DNA from: JAGXFP01 sp039714535
GTDB lineage: Bacteria; Desulfobacterota; Desulfobulbia; Desulfobulbales; JAGXFP01
DNA length: 64,000 bases
Assembly (NCBI GenBank): GCA_039714535.1
Contig: JBDLJC010000013.1
Coordinates: 11,414-75,413, forward strand
Reading direction: 5' to 3'
Shown: positions 53,689 through 62,658 of the stretch, piece after piece
Layout of the letters: each line of letters starts with the position of its first letter
Numbering within the stretch: position 1 is the first letter of the stretch
The notes under the pieces: generated by a model
The model's input: only the letters and a program-made list of their open reading frames with translations
Told to the model about the DNA's origin: nothing
Database searches by the model: none
Translations under genes and position numbers: made by a program

Positions 53689-54410
53689 TTTTTTCTCACA
53701 ATAATAGTTGAAAAATAATGCTGCTCACCGGCCGCCGCTGCCACCAGATCACGCTGGATACGTTCTTCGTTCTGGCTGGTCCTCTCAACCAGTACCGCCT
53801 TGTCCAGCAAATTCAGCTCGGAAAGCAGCGGTACCAGCCGATCCAAAACCCGATGCACCTTCATCAGCACCACGGTGTCAAACTGCTCCAAGGTCTCTTT
53901 TAATTTCCCATTCTCAAAGGTGGCCGGGATCACCACCAGCCGTTCATCACCCAAACAAAGGGGCTGGCCAACAGCAGCAGCCGTGGCCCCGATCGACGAT
54001 ACACCGGGGATGATCTCAATCTCAAGGTCCGCCATTATCTCCAGCAAGGTTTCACAGACATAAAAACCGGTACTGTAAATGGCCGGATCTCCCAGGGTGG
54101 GGAAAACGACATCATTCCCCTGTGCCAGCCGTTCGCAGATCACTCCAGCCGTCTGTCGCCAAGCCTTTGCCACCGCCGGGTCGGCCTTCTTGCCCCGGTG
54201 GATTTTTTTCATGGGAAAATACTGTTCCAGCACCTCTTTGCCCTGCCGGGAGACGGTATCACCGATAATATTCAAGGCCGTACTCTCACCTTCCAGACTA
54301 CCCTTAGGTACTACCCAGACCGAACAGTCATTTAAAATCCGTATTGCCTTTAAGGTCAACAGTTCCGGATCTCCGGGCCCAACACCAATTACGTAAAACT
54401 TTCCTTTCAT
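53685..54410 (-). CDS. cbiL: Cobalt-precorrin-2 C20-methyltransferase
   Basis: 241 residues with YVIGVGPGDPELLTLKAIRIL, NDVVFPTLGDPAIYST, EIIPGVSSIGATAAAVGQPLCLGDERLVVIPA and the LKETLEQFDTVVLMKVHR strand that distinguish CbiL/CobI. First methylation after cobalt insertion. ATG at 54410. A short G/C hairpin (54437-54452) lies in the 71-bp gap upstream. Confidence 0.94.
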   Translation of the reverse strand: MKGKFYVIGVGPGDPELLTLKAIRILNDCSVWVVPKGSLEGESTALNIIGDTVSRQGKEVLEQYFPMKKIHRGKKADPAVAKAWRQTAGVICERLAQGNDVVFPTLGDPAIYSTGFYVCETLLEIMADLEIEIIPGVSSIGATAAAVGQPLCLGDERLVVIPATFENGKLKETLEQFDTVVLMKVHRVLDRLVPLLSELNLLDKAVLVERTSQNEERIQRDLVAAAAGEQHYFSTIIVRKK

Positions 54411-54436
54411 TTTGCACCCTCAGGGTTCTGTCCAAT

Positions 54437-54452
54437 CCCCCCTTGAGGGGGG
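54437..54452 (-). repeat. Short perfect G/C hairpin between cbiET and cbiL
   Basis: CCCCCC-TTGA-GGGGGG forms a 6-bp all-GC stem with a tetraloop. No T run follows, so it is not a terminator. It could stabilise or stall the operon mRNA, or be one copy of a dispersed intergenic repeat; only one copy is seen in this window. Confidence 0.45.
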
Positions 54453-54481
54453 CATAAGTCCTGATTAAGCCGACAAACGGC

Positions 54482-55708
54482 TCAACTCAGCTTTATCCCT
54501 GCTATTACCGCTATAGTATTAAAAGTAAGCGAATCACCACCCGGCGCAGGATACTGCCTGCGGCTGACACTGATTTCGCTGATTGTTACCTCAAGCCCGC
54601 ATTCGTGCAGCAAGGCGGGCGCCATCTGCCTGGTCTTTTCAATCACGCCATTCACCACAATCAAGCCCCCTTCGACGAGATTACGAGCACCATACCGGAT
54701 AATCTCCTCAAGATTACCGCCGCTGCCGCCGATAAACACCCGGTCAGGCCGGGGCAAATCAGCAAGCGCTTCCGGGGCCTCGCCCTCCACCACCCGGATA
54801 TTATGCAATCCGTAGCGGCCGATATTGGCCCGGATATTTTCCAACTCCTGCTCGTTACGCTCCACCGCAAACACATCCAGTTGCGGGCAGAGCCTGGCCG
54901 CCTCAACCGAAATGGAGCCGCTGCCCGCCCCGATGTCCCAGAATACACCCTGGGCCGGAAGCCGTAACCGATGAAGGGTGGCGGCCCGCACCTCGTCCTT
55001 GGTGATCAGCCCGCGACTGTGGGAGATCTCTGCCTCCTGCAACCCCAAAGGAAAATCAGCCGGAGACTGTTCCACCTTCCTTTTGAGGATCATCACATTC
55101 AGGTCAGCGAAACTCTGCCCGGATATCTCGGCAAGACGGCCGGTGACCAGCCGTTCCTCAGGCAAGCCCAGATTTTCACCAACAAAAACCTCATAGGAAC
55201 CAGCGAGACCCTCCTGACCGCTTGCCCGCAGATGGCCAAGCAGGGTTGTCGCCACCATGGCCGGTGAATTCTGCCGGTCAGTGAGGACAAACACCTTGCG
55301 ATGGGGCAATAGGATGCGAGCCAGATTATCACCACTGCGTCCGTGCAGACTGACAAAGACCGCATCATCCCAAGGCTCTTTAAAGCGGGCAAAGGCCAGC
55401 TGCATTGATGACACACCGGGGTCAATTTCAACCATCTCCGCCCCGAAATTTTCCAGCATCTTCCTGCCGATCCCATAAAACAGCGGATCACCACTGGCCA
55501 ACATCGCTACATCATTTTTCTCCAGCTGGGTGGTAACAGTTGCGAGCATCTCATTGAGCGGCGCCATGGCCAGGACTGTTTTATCCCGGCCTGCGACCAT
55601 CTCCTGGTATCTGCCAGCAGCAACCACACAGGGGCAACGATCGACAACCTGCTCCTGTTCCGGCGTCAATTCAGCACCGCTTATACCCAGCAGATAGACC
55701 TTAGACAC
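54482..55708 (-). CDS. cbiET: Fused cobalt-precorrin-7 C5-methyltransferase and C15-methyltransferase/decarboxylase (CbiET)
   Basis: 408 residues. Residues 1-200 are CbiE: VYLLGISGAELTPEQ, MLASGDPLFYGIGRKML, IDPGVSSMQLAFARFKEPWDDAVFVSLHGR. Residues about 215-400 are CbiT: ITKDEVRAATLHRLRLPAQGVFWDIGAGSGSISVEAARL and DRVFIGGSGG. The same fusion is CobL in the aerobic pathway. It starts at GTG 55708, overlapping cbiD by 8 bp. Confidence 0.94.
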   Translation of the reverse strand: MSKVYLLGISGAELTPEQEQVVDRCPCVVAAGRYQEMVAGRDKTVLAMAPLNEMLATVTTQLEKNDVAMLASGDPLFYGIGRKMLENFGAEMVEIDPGVSSMQLAFARFKEPWDDAVFVSLHGRSGDNLARILLPHRKVFVLTDRQNSPAMVATTLLGHLRASGQEGLAGSYEVFVGENLGLPEERLVTGRLAEISGQSFADLNVMILKRKVEQSPADFPLGLQEAEISHSRGLITKDEVRAATLHRLRLPAQGVFWDIGAGSGSISVEAARLCPQLDVFAVERNEQELENIRANIGRYGLHNIRVVEGEAPEALADLPRPDRVFIGGSGGNLEEIIRYGARNLVEGGLIVVNGVIEKTRQMAPALLHECGLEVTISEISVSRRQYPAPGGDSLTFNTIAVIAGIKLS

Positions 55709-56774
55709 TTACAACCACCTTACCGCTCGCATGGACCAGATAGACCGTCACCTCAAGACCGCTGACCCTCATGGCATATTCCCGGGCCCGAACACACACT
55801 TTTTCAATCAACCCTGTTTCACCAAAGTTGACCAAGCGCTCATAGATCTCCCTGGCGGTGTTGACACCTGCCAACCGCTTCAGAAGAGAGGTTTCCGCCC
55901 CGAGCTCCGCCAGAAACTCAAGGGCCTGCCCGGTTTCCAGGGCTCCATGACGGACATGGGTCTGGGGAATCTCCATGGCCGCTTTCAGGACCTTGGCCCA
56001 CATACCCGCAAGGTTAATTTTGCCAAAGCCGTGCCGGGCCGCCTCCTGCAGAGAAAACTCCAGATAATCCCCCATCATCACCCCTGCCTCTTCCTCCAGA
56101 GACAAAACCGAAAAGGCCCCCTTTTCGGAGGTCCGGCCGGTGGAAAGAATAACTTCATCAAGACCAGCGGCCCGCGCCACATCCATGGAAGCGGTAATGG
56201 TTGCCGTCCAGGCCTCGGCCGATACCGGGCGAACGATACCGGTGGTACCCAAAACAGAAAGACCGCCAATAATACCGAGCCGGTAATTCAACGTCTTCTT
56301 CGCCAATTCCCGGCCGTCGGGAATGGAAATCTCAACCTCAAGGGCAATCGCGCCATCCGGCCTCCAGATCTCGTGGACCGCCTCCCGAATCATTTGCCGG
56401 GGAACGGGATTAATGGCCGGCTCCCCCGGCGCTATCGCCAAACCGGGTTTGGTCACCGTTCCTACTCCGTCACCGGCGCGGATAATAATATCTTCCGGCT
56501 CTCCTGCTATTTCCCGAATCGTGGCAACGATCTCCGCCCCATTGGTGACATCGGGATCATCTCCAGCATCCTTAATAACCGAGGCCCTGAATTTTTCCCC
56601 ACCGCCAAAATCGCCACAATAGTGGACGGTAAAGGTATGACGACTGCCGTCCGGAAAGGGGATATCAACGACCTGCACCGGCAATTCCCCGCCAGCAAGG
56701 AGAACCGCCGCCTTGGCCGCCGCCGCCGCGCAGGCGCCAGTCGTATATCCGGAGCGAAGTCTTTTTTTCGCCAT
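55701..56774 (-). CDS. cbiD: Cobalt-precorrin-5B C1-methyltransferase
   Basis: 357 residues. Signatures: LRSGYTTGACAAAAAKAA at the N-terminus, IIRAGDGVGTVTKPGL, ISIPDGRELAKKTLN, LGTTGIVRPVSAEAWT and KINLAGMWAKVLKAA. CbiD is specific to the anaerobic, early-cobalt route. ATG at 56774. Confidence 0.95.
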   Translation of the reverse strand: MAKKRLRSGYTTGACAAAAAKAAVLLAGGELPVQVVDIPFPDGSRHTFTVHYCGDFGGGEKFRASVIKDAGDDPDVTNGAEIVATIREIAGEPEDIIIRAGDGVGTVTKPGLAIAPGEPAINPVPRQMIREAVHEIWRPDGAIALEVEISIPDGRELAKKTLNYRLGIIGGLSVLGTTGIVRPVSAEAWTATITASMDVARAAGLDEVILSTGRTSEKGAFSVLSLEEEAGVMMGDYLEFSLQEAARHGFGKINLAGMWAKVLKAAMEIPQTHVRHGALETGQALEFLAELGAETSLLKRLAGVNTAREIYERLVNFGETGLIEKVCVRAREYAMRVSGLEVTVYLVHASGKVVVSV

Positions 56775-56777
56775 TAC

Positions 56778-57404
56778 TCAGACCAATCTCAAAATGGCAT
56801 TGACAATGGCAGCAGCAACCGGGCTGCCGCCCTTTCTGCCCAAGGCGGTAATATACGGATACTCTTTCTGATTGAGTAACTCCTTACTCTCCGCCGCGTT
56901 GACAAAACCCACCGGCACCCCGACCACAAGATCCGGTTTCGGGATCGCACCCTGCTCGATCAGGGCCATCACCTTTAATAAGGCAGTTGGGGCGTTGCCG
57001 ATGGCCACAATACCGATATTTTCCTGCATCCCCTGCTCGATAGCCACCTCTGACCTGGTTTTACCTCCTTCTTTGGCCCTGGCAGCCACTTCCGGCTCTG
57101 CTACCTTACAGACCACCTGTCCACCCCATCGGGACAGGATATTGCGACTGACCCCGGCGGCGGCCATATTGACATCGGTCAGGATATTCCGGCCGGCCTT
57201 GATAGCGGTCGTAGCCACGGCAACCGCATCGGCGGAAAAACGCAGATTGTCGGCAAAGGAAAAATCACCGGTGGCATGAATGACCCGCTGGACCACAGCG
57301 AATTCCTCCGCAGTATGCTTGGTCGGGCCCAACTCCTCGGCAATGATCCGGAAACTCTCGGCCTCGATCTCAGCCGGTTTGATTTTTTGGATTGTAACTG
57401 CCAT
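56778..57404 (-). CDS. cbiC: Cobalt-precorrin-8 methylmutase
   Basis: 208 residues from ATG 57404 with GGAG upstream; the frame upstream overlaps cbiA and is not translated. It moves the C11 methyl to C12. Family marks: VIHATGDFSFADNLRFS with the catalytic His, ILTDVNMAAAGVS, IVAIGNAPTALLKVMALIEQG, LVVGVPVGFVNAAESKELL and ALGRKGGSPVAAAIVNAIL. Confidence 0.95.
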   Translation of the reverse strand: MAVTIQKIKPAEIEAESFRIIAEELGPTKHTAEEFAVVQRVIHATGDFSFADNLRFSADAVAVATTAIKAGRNILTDVNMAAAGVSRNILSRWGGQVVCKVAEPEVAARAKEGGKTRSEVAIEQGMQENIGIVAIGNAPTALLKVMALIEQGAIPKPDLVVGVPVGFVNAAESKELLNQKEYPYITALGRKGGSPVAAAIVNAILRLV

Positions 57405-57405
57405 T

Positions 57406-58752
57406 TTATTTCTCCATACAAAATTGGACAAAATTATCTGCAAGCTCCGGGCAGGAAGCAAAATGCAGATGCAGATACCCGCCCAGGGTGTTGTTAACCT
57501 GATAGCCCTCCGAACGACCATCGCCGAGAAGGTACCGTCGTGCCACTCCATCGTCCATCTCATCTATTTCTGAGTAATGAAACTCATGGCCCCGCAGTTT
57601 CTGGCCCCTATTGGCGAATATGGAATCGGCCACTAATTGTGCCTGCCGATAGCCCAGGGCTACCCGCCCTTTCTTCATTCTGGCCCGGACCGGATATACG
57701 CCTGCCATGGGGAAAAACCTATCTTCGATGTCGGTGAGCCCCTCGGTCAGGTACATAAAACCGCCACATTCAGCGTACAGCGGTTTGCCGGCCGCAGACC
57801 AGGCCCGAATCCCCTCCAGCATAATTCTGTTCTCAGCCAACTGTTCAGCATAGAGCTCCGGATAGCCGCCGCCCAGATATATGACATCCAGATTCTCCGG
57901 CAGCTTACCATCGGCCAAGGGACTGAATTCGACGATTTCCGCCCCGGCCCGGTCCAACAGATCCAGGTTATCCTCGTAATAAAAGCAAAAGGCCCGATCA
58001 CGGGCGATGCCAAGCCTGATCTTCCGGACCGCATTTACTGCTTGCTCACCCCTGCCGATCTCAGGAACACAGCTAACCGCATCTCCTTCCGAAAAATCCT
58101 GCAACCGGTCCAGATCGATATGTCGGGTCACGGCTTCCGCCAGTTGCTCAAGCGCCATCGGGCTGAGCGGATCTTCGTCACCCATATGGAGGCCAAGGTG
58201 GCGATCCGGGATGGTAAATTCAACCTCCCGTGGCAGATGCCCCAGAATCTCAGCCCGGCAATGTTGCCTGACGGCGGTGGTAAGAAGTTCCAGGTGCCTG
58301 GGACTGCCCACCCGATTAAAGATAACCCCGGCGAGCCGCACCTCCGCATCCAAGGTCTCAAAACCATTGACCACGGCGGCCATGCTTTCCGCCGTGGAGC
58401 GGGCGTCCACCACCAGCACCACCGGCAAGCCCAGAACTTTGGCCAGGGCAGCACTGGAAGACTTGTTGCCGTCGAAAAGGCCCATCACCCCTTCCACTAC
58501 CGCGACATCAGCCGCGCGACCATGTTCGGCAAAACAGGACTTGACGAAATCACGACCGCACATCCAGAGATCAAGATTGCGTGAGACCTCGCCGGTAACC
58601 AGCCGGTGCAGGGTCGGATCAATAAAATCCGGGCCGCACTTGAAAGGCTGAACAGCCAGGCCCCTTTTGCGCAATGCGGCCATGATGCCCAAGGTGAGGG
58701 TAGTCTTGCCGCAACCGCTATGGGTTCCGGCAATAAGAAAAGCAGATTTCAT
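57406..58752 (-). CDS. cbiA: Cobyrinate a,c-diamide synthase
   Basis: 448 residues. ATP- and glutamine-dependent amidation of the a and c side chains. The N-terminal synthetase domain opens with FLIAGTHSGCGKTTLTLGIMAAL (P-loop) and VEGVMGLFDG; the C-terminal class I glutaminase carries IYLGGGYPELYAEQLAENR and the nucleophile Cys in KPLYAECGGFMYL, with LRGHEFHYSEI near the end. ATG at 58752. Confidence 0.95.
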   Translation of the reverse strand: MKSAFLIAGTHSGCGKTTLTLGIMAALRKRGLAVQPFKCGPDFIDPTLHRLVTGEVSRNLDLWMCGRDFVKSCFAEHGRAADVAVVEGVMGLFDGNKSSSAALAKVLGLPVVLVVDARSTAESMAAVVNGFETLDAEVRLAGVIFNRVGSPRHLELLTTAVRQHCRAEILGHLPREVEFTIPDRHLGLHMGDEDPLSPMALEQLAEAVTRHIDLDRLQDFSEGDAVSCVPEIGRGEQAVNAVRKIRLGIARDRAFCFYYEDNLDLLDRAGAEIVEFSPLADGKLPENLDVIYLGGGYPELYAEQLAENRIMLEGIRAWSAAGKPLYAECGGFMYLTEGLTDIEDRFFPMAGVYPVRARMKKGRVALGYRQAQLVADSIFANRGQKLRGHEFHYSEIDEMDDGVARRYLLGDGRSEGYQVNNTLGGYLHLHFASCPELADNFVQFCMEK

Positions 58753-58849
58753 TCCGTCTCTTGTCCTTAAGTGGTCCGTTCCGTAAATCCAGACCTAAAA
58801 AACAGCAAATTTAATATTACCGCTGCCTCGCTACCTTGCCCTTTGCAGC

Positions 58850-59788
58850 CTATCCCCCAAACAACTCCGGATACAAAATCTTGCCAATCCCACGTATCCC
58901 GGTAAGCAAGCGCATGGTCGGCCGGGAAACCAATTTTTCATCGATAAGATGAATCTGGCCCTGTCGAACCGCCTTGATTGCCGAAAAGCCGGGCTCATCC
59001 ATGATGCGCTGGCGGTCAATCTTGTTCATGACCCCCTTTTGGGCCAGAAAGACATCGATCTCATGGGCGTGGGACATGATCCGTTCCTTGCCATAGGCCG
59101 CGATATTAGTATTGCGGACCTGACTGGCATCAGCCGCAACATTAATCCCCCCAGCCGTGGTCAGAGCGAAGATGGTCATACTGGTCGGGGCAAAGGTCTT
59201 CATCTTGCGGTGGATTGCCTCAAAATATACGCGCCGCCGCTGAGCCGCTGGAATCGTCTCCACCTTTTTGCCGATCTCTGCTACTCCCTGCTGAAAACTC
59301 TCCACCATCTCAGCTGCCTGCGGTTCACGGCCGGTCAGGCTGCCCAGCTGACGCCAGTAAAGAAAGGTGTCCTCAATGTTGGTCGGCTGCAGGGAGACCA
59401 CCGTGATCCCTGCCTGCTGCAGCTTGGCGAGCAGGTGCGGGTAGGCCCGGGCAATCATCGGCCGAACCAGGACCAGATCGGGCCGGGCCGCAATAAATTT
59501 TTCCGCGTCCTCCCGGTAGCTGAATCTTTTTTTGGCATTGGCCCGGGCCGGGAAATCGTCACTGGTGGTGACCCCGATAATTTCCGCGTCTAATCCTAAG
59601 GAAAAGAGGTTCTCCGTATGGGCGCCATAGAGGGAAATAATCCGCGTAAAGGGCTTGCCGATGGTTACGCTCTGGCCCCCGGCATCAATAATCGTTGTCG
59701 CCATAGTGTTTGCCACGAGCAACAACGATAGCAACATCACCTGTAGCGATACTAATAGCATCCTGCGACCTATTCTCTGCTGTCCCAT
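58850..59788 (-). CDS. ABC-transporter substrate-binding protein, BtuF/FepB type
   Basis: 312 residues with a signal peptide (LLVSLQVMLLSLLLVANTMA). A metallo-cofactor-binding fold with RIISLYGAHTENLFSLGLDAEIIGVTT, RPDLVLVRPMIARAYPHLLAKLQQAGITVVSL and a helical backbone linking two lobes. With btuC and btuD it forms an importer; placement behind a B12 riboswitch favours corrinoid or cobalt-complex uptake, though iron siderophore importers look alike. Ligand inferred from context. Confidence 0.85.
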   Translation of the reverse strand: MGQQRIGRRMLLVSLQVMLLSLLLVANTMATTIIDAGGQSVTIGKPFTRIISLYGAHTENLFSLGLDAEIIGVTTSDDFPARANAKKRFSYREDAEKFIAARPDLVLVRPMIARAYPHLLAKLQQAGITVVSLQPTNIEDTFLYWRQLGSLTGREPQAAEMVESFQQGVAEIGKKVETIPAAQRRRVYFEAIHRKMKTFAPTSMTIFALTTAGGINVAADASQVRNTNIAAYGKERIMSHAHEIDVFLAQKGVMNKIDRQRIMDEPGFSAIKAVRQGQIHLIDEKLVSRPTMRLLTGIRGIGKILYPELFGG

Positions 59789-59827
59789 AAAATCACCTAC
59801 TCCAGATAAACTGGAATTATAAAAGTG

Positions 59828-60604
59828 CTAATACTTAAAGGAAACCTGCCTGGCCCCGCAAAAATCATCAAATCCGACCTCTGCCTCTACCCCGAAAACC
59901 GCCTTGATATTTTCCGCAGTCAAGACCTCTTCTTTTAGGCCGGCGCAATGGATAGCCCCCTCTTTCATGAAAACCAGTTCATCACAGTAGGCTGCCGCCA
60001 GGTTGAGATTATGGACCACCGCAATCACGGTTCGGCCCTCCGCCACCCGTTTGCGGCACACCTTGAAGATCTCCAGGGTGTGCTGAATATCGAGGTTGGA
60101 GGTCGCCTCGTCCAGAAGCAAGACGCTGGTATCCTGAGCCAGGGCCCGGGCCACCACCACCCGTTGTTTTTCTCCGCCGGAAAGTTCCGGCACGTAACGA
60201 TCTGCAAAATCACTGATGCCAAGTTCAGCCATGGCTTCGGTAACCCTGCTATAATCTGCGGCAGTAGGCACGCCGAACCTGGGGATATATGGATGCCGCC
60301 CCATGAGCACCACTTCCAGCACCGTAAAGGCGAAACTGATCCCAAAGTCTTGGGGCACCAGGGCCACCTCACAGGCCAGCTCACGCCGGGAGTAATCATT
60401 AAGCGCTCGTTTCTGAAATTTCACCGCCCCCGCCTGGGGCTGGCGATTAGCGATCAACATATCAAGCAGGGTCGATTTGCCGCAACCATTGGGCCCGACC
60501 AGACCGTACAGCTTACCGAGCGGCAATTGCAGGGAAACGTTGCTGACCGCCGCTTTGTCGCCATAGGCAAAGGTGGCATTTTCAAGACCAAAACCATCAA
60601 CCAT
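59828..60604 (-). CDS. ABC-transporter ATPase, BtuD/FecE type
   Basis: 258 residues from ATG 60604, overlapping the permease gene by 8 bp; an 18-codon extension is not supported. Walker A GPNGCGKSTLLD, Q-loop ALVPQDF, signature LSGGEKQRVVVARAL, Walker B VLLLDEATSNLD and switch His VHNLNLAAAYCDEL. Energises the BtuC-type permease. Confidence 0.94.
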   Translation of the reverse strand: MVDGFGLENATFAYGDKAAVSNVSLQLPLGKLYGLVGPNGCGKSTLLDMLIANRQPQAGAVKFQKRALNDYSRRELACEVALVPQDFGISFAFTVLEVVLMGRHPYIPRFGVPTAADYSRVTEAMAELGISDFADRYVPELSGGEKQRVVVARALAQDTSVLLLDEATSNLDIQHTLEIFKVCRKRVAEGRTVIAVVHNLNLAAAYCDELVFMKEGAIHCAGLKEEVLTAENIKAVFGVEAEVGFDDFCGARQVSFKY

Positions 60605-61643
60605 TAGCAAGCCCCATCTGCCGTTTACGAAAGATATAACAGAAGAACGGGCCGCCAATAAGGGCGGTCAAGACCCCCACCGGCACCTCGGCCGGCAATA
60701 CGGCCCGGCTCAAGGTATCGGCAGCCAGTAGCAGAACCGCTCCGGCCAGGAGCGAAACCGGCAATAATTTACGGTTATCCGGTCCCACCAGAAACCGCAT
60801 TAGATGCGGGACAATAAGGCCGATAAAACCGATGATTCCTGAGACCGAAACGCAGGCTGCAGCCAGGAGCGAGGCCGTAACCAACAATATTTTTCGCACC
60901 CTTGCCGTATCCACACCCAAAGAATCCGAGCTGCGCTGGCCAAGGGACATAATGTTAAGATCACGACCATAGAAGATGGCCACTCCGACTCCGACCAGGA
61001 CGCACCAGAAAACTAACCACACCTCAGGCCAGGTCTTGGAAGCAAAACTACCCATCAGCCAGAAGATGATCACGGCCACCTGCTCATCGGCTACGTACTT
61101 GATAAAACTCAAGCCCGCCGCCAGAATGGCCCCGACAATAACCCCGGAAAGAATCAGGGTATTGGCTGACATCTGCCCGTCAAATGATGACAGGCGAAGT
61201 ACGACAACCAGGGTGGAGACTGCCCCGACAAAGGCAAAAATCGGCACCGAATACGAACCCAGGAAGGCGATATCAGCCAATAAGGCCAGGGCCGCACCAA
61301 AGGCGGCGCCGGCAGAAATCCCGAGGGTATAGGGATCGGCCAGCGGATTTAAGAGAATGCCTTGAAAAATAGTGCCGGAAACGGCCAGCCCGGCGCCAAC
61401 GATTACCGCTGTCAAAATCCTGGGCAACCGCACATCCATGACCACCATCGGCCACACCTGATCAAGCCCGTTCAGCAACGACTCCTTGCCACTCAACCTG
61501 GCCGCAATAATCCGCAATACCTCCACGGGTGTGATTTTGATATAACCCATACCCATGGAGATAACCACTGCGCCAATTACCGCTACTACCAGTAAAATGG
61601 CGATCAGAGCAAAAAATCTTTCCCGACCCTGTTGCGCCCGCAT
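60597..61643 (-). CDS. ABC-transporter permease, BtuC/FecCD family
   Basis: 348 residues, about ten membrane segments. Family marks: RLPRILTAVIVGAGLAVSGTIFQGILLNPLADPYTLGISAGAAFGAAL, ALSFIKYVAD-type middle region, GIIGFIGLIVPHLMRFLVGPDNRKLLPVSLLAGAVLLLAADTL and PVGVLTALIGGPFFCYI. ATG at 61643. Substrate assigned from the B12 operon context. Confidence 0.93.
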   Translation of the reverse strand: MRAQQGRERFFALIAILLVVAVIGAVVISMGMGYIKITPVEVLRIIAARLSGKESLLNGLDQVWPMVVMDVRLPRILTAVIVGAGLAVSGTIFQGILLNPLADPYTLGISAGAAFGAALALLADIAFLGSYSVPIFAFVGAVSTLVVVLRLSSFDGQMSANTLILSGVIVGAILAAGLSFIKYVADEQVAVIIFWLMGSFASKTWPEVWLVFWCVLVGVGVAIFYGRDLNIMSLGQRSSDSLGVDTARVRKILLVTASLLAAACVSVSGIIGFIGLIVPHLMRFLVGPDNRKLLPVSLLAGAVLLLAADTLSRAVLPAEVPVGVLTALIGGPFFCYIFRKRQMGLANG

Positions 61644-61651
61644 CCTCTTCC

Positions 61652-62629
61652 TTACAATTCGAGACCGTTGTCTTTGGCCGCGTCTCTGATATTGGCCACA
61701 AAGATAGCTGCAAATTTCTCGTTTTCACCCAGACCGTGCAAGTCGACCTCGACCTCGATTCCCTTTGCCAACAATCGACTTTTCAGGGAGTCGTCTTCAG
61801 CGCCGGCCATATCATTTTTGGCATGATCGCCGGCCACGGTCATCAAAGTCTTCAGGTAGACCTTCCGCACCTTATCCCGGGCCATTTCCCTGTCCAGTAG
61901 CCCATAGGATGGGAAACCCTCAACCATAGTCACATAGGTCAGGACGTCAGGATAAGTATGCCGCATGACCTCGGCAAATTCAACATAGACCCCGGTGGAG
62001 AAATGATCGTTGCCATGCCCCATGTAGACCAGGGCCGCCCCTTTCTCCCGGGCCTGCGCTACATCAACTGCCACGGCCCGGGCCGCCCGCTCAATATCCT
62101 GATGATATTCATGAACAATTCCCGGCACGCCAAGGGCCGGCCGTCCCAGGATAACCTTTTGCAGCGGCATATTCCTCTTTTTAATGGTCCTGATGCTGTT
62201 AAAGCCAGCAACGTAGGAGGAAAGATCCGCATACTCCTCAGCACTGGCAATATGGGTTGGCTGGACAATTATATAGCCATGCCCCTCATCCTGAAGATCA
62301 GCAATGGTGGCCAGAGGCCCCTTGACCATCAGGACCTCTGACGGCACCCCAGGATGGGCGGCCAGAAATTCCTGATCATGACGGCGGTCGCGCCAAATCC
62401 GGCGCACGATATTGGAGGTAAAGGCCAACCGCACCTCTTCCTCCGGAAACGCCTGCTGGACCGAGCGAAAAATATCCATAATACCCGGCAGGGCCGAGAC
62501 ATGGCTGGTGCCGAACACGGCCAGGACGATGGCCGGTTTCTCTGAAGGAACATTGACGACCGCCCCGAAAGATGGCGCGGTGGCCAGCAAGACAAAGATT
62601 AAAGAGAAAATCAGATATTTTATTTTCAT
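61652..62629 (-). CDS. cbiK: Sirohydrochlorin cobaltochelatase CbiK, exported form
   Basis: 325 residues from ATG 62629. A signal peptide (IKYLIFSLIFVLLATAPSFGA) sends it to the periplasm, as in the CbiKP type of sulfate reducers. Chelatase features: LAVFGTSHVSALPGIM, FTSNIVRRIW, VQPTHIASAEEYADL, the metal-binding ALVYMGHGNDHFSTGVYVEF and KTLMTVAGDHAKNDMAGAEDDSLK. It inserts cobalt into sirohydrochlorin in cytosolic homologues; export suggests a different or transport-linked role. GTG four codons upstream is a weaker start. Confidence 0.92.
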   Translation of the reverse strand: MKIKYLIFSLIFVLLATAPSFGAVVNVPSEKPAIVLAVFGTSHVSALPGIMDIFRSVQQAFPEEEVRLAFTSNIVRRIWRDRRHDQEFLAAHPGVPSEVLMVKGPLATIADLQDEGHGYIIVQPTHIASAEEYADLSSYVAGFNSIRTIKKRNMPLQKVILGRPALGVPGIVHEYHQDIERAARAVAVDVAQAREKGAALVYMGHGNDHFSTGVYVEFAEVMRHTYPDVLTYVTMVEGFPSYGLLDREMARDKVRKVYLKTLMTVAGDHAKNDMAGAEDDSLKSRLLAKGIEVEVDLHGLGENEKFAAIFVANIRDAAKDNGLEL

Positions 62630-62658
62630 GGTATTTTTCACCTTTAGTATATGATGTT

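Noticed and set aside
55731..56879. 382-codon plus-strand frame opposite cbiD and cbiC
   Set aside because: Antisense shadow: cbiD and cbiC are unambiguous on the other strand and this translation shows no domain.
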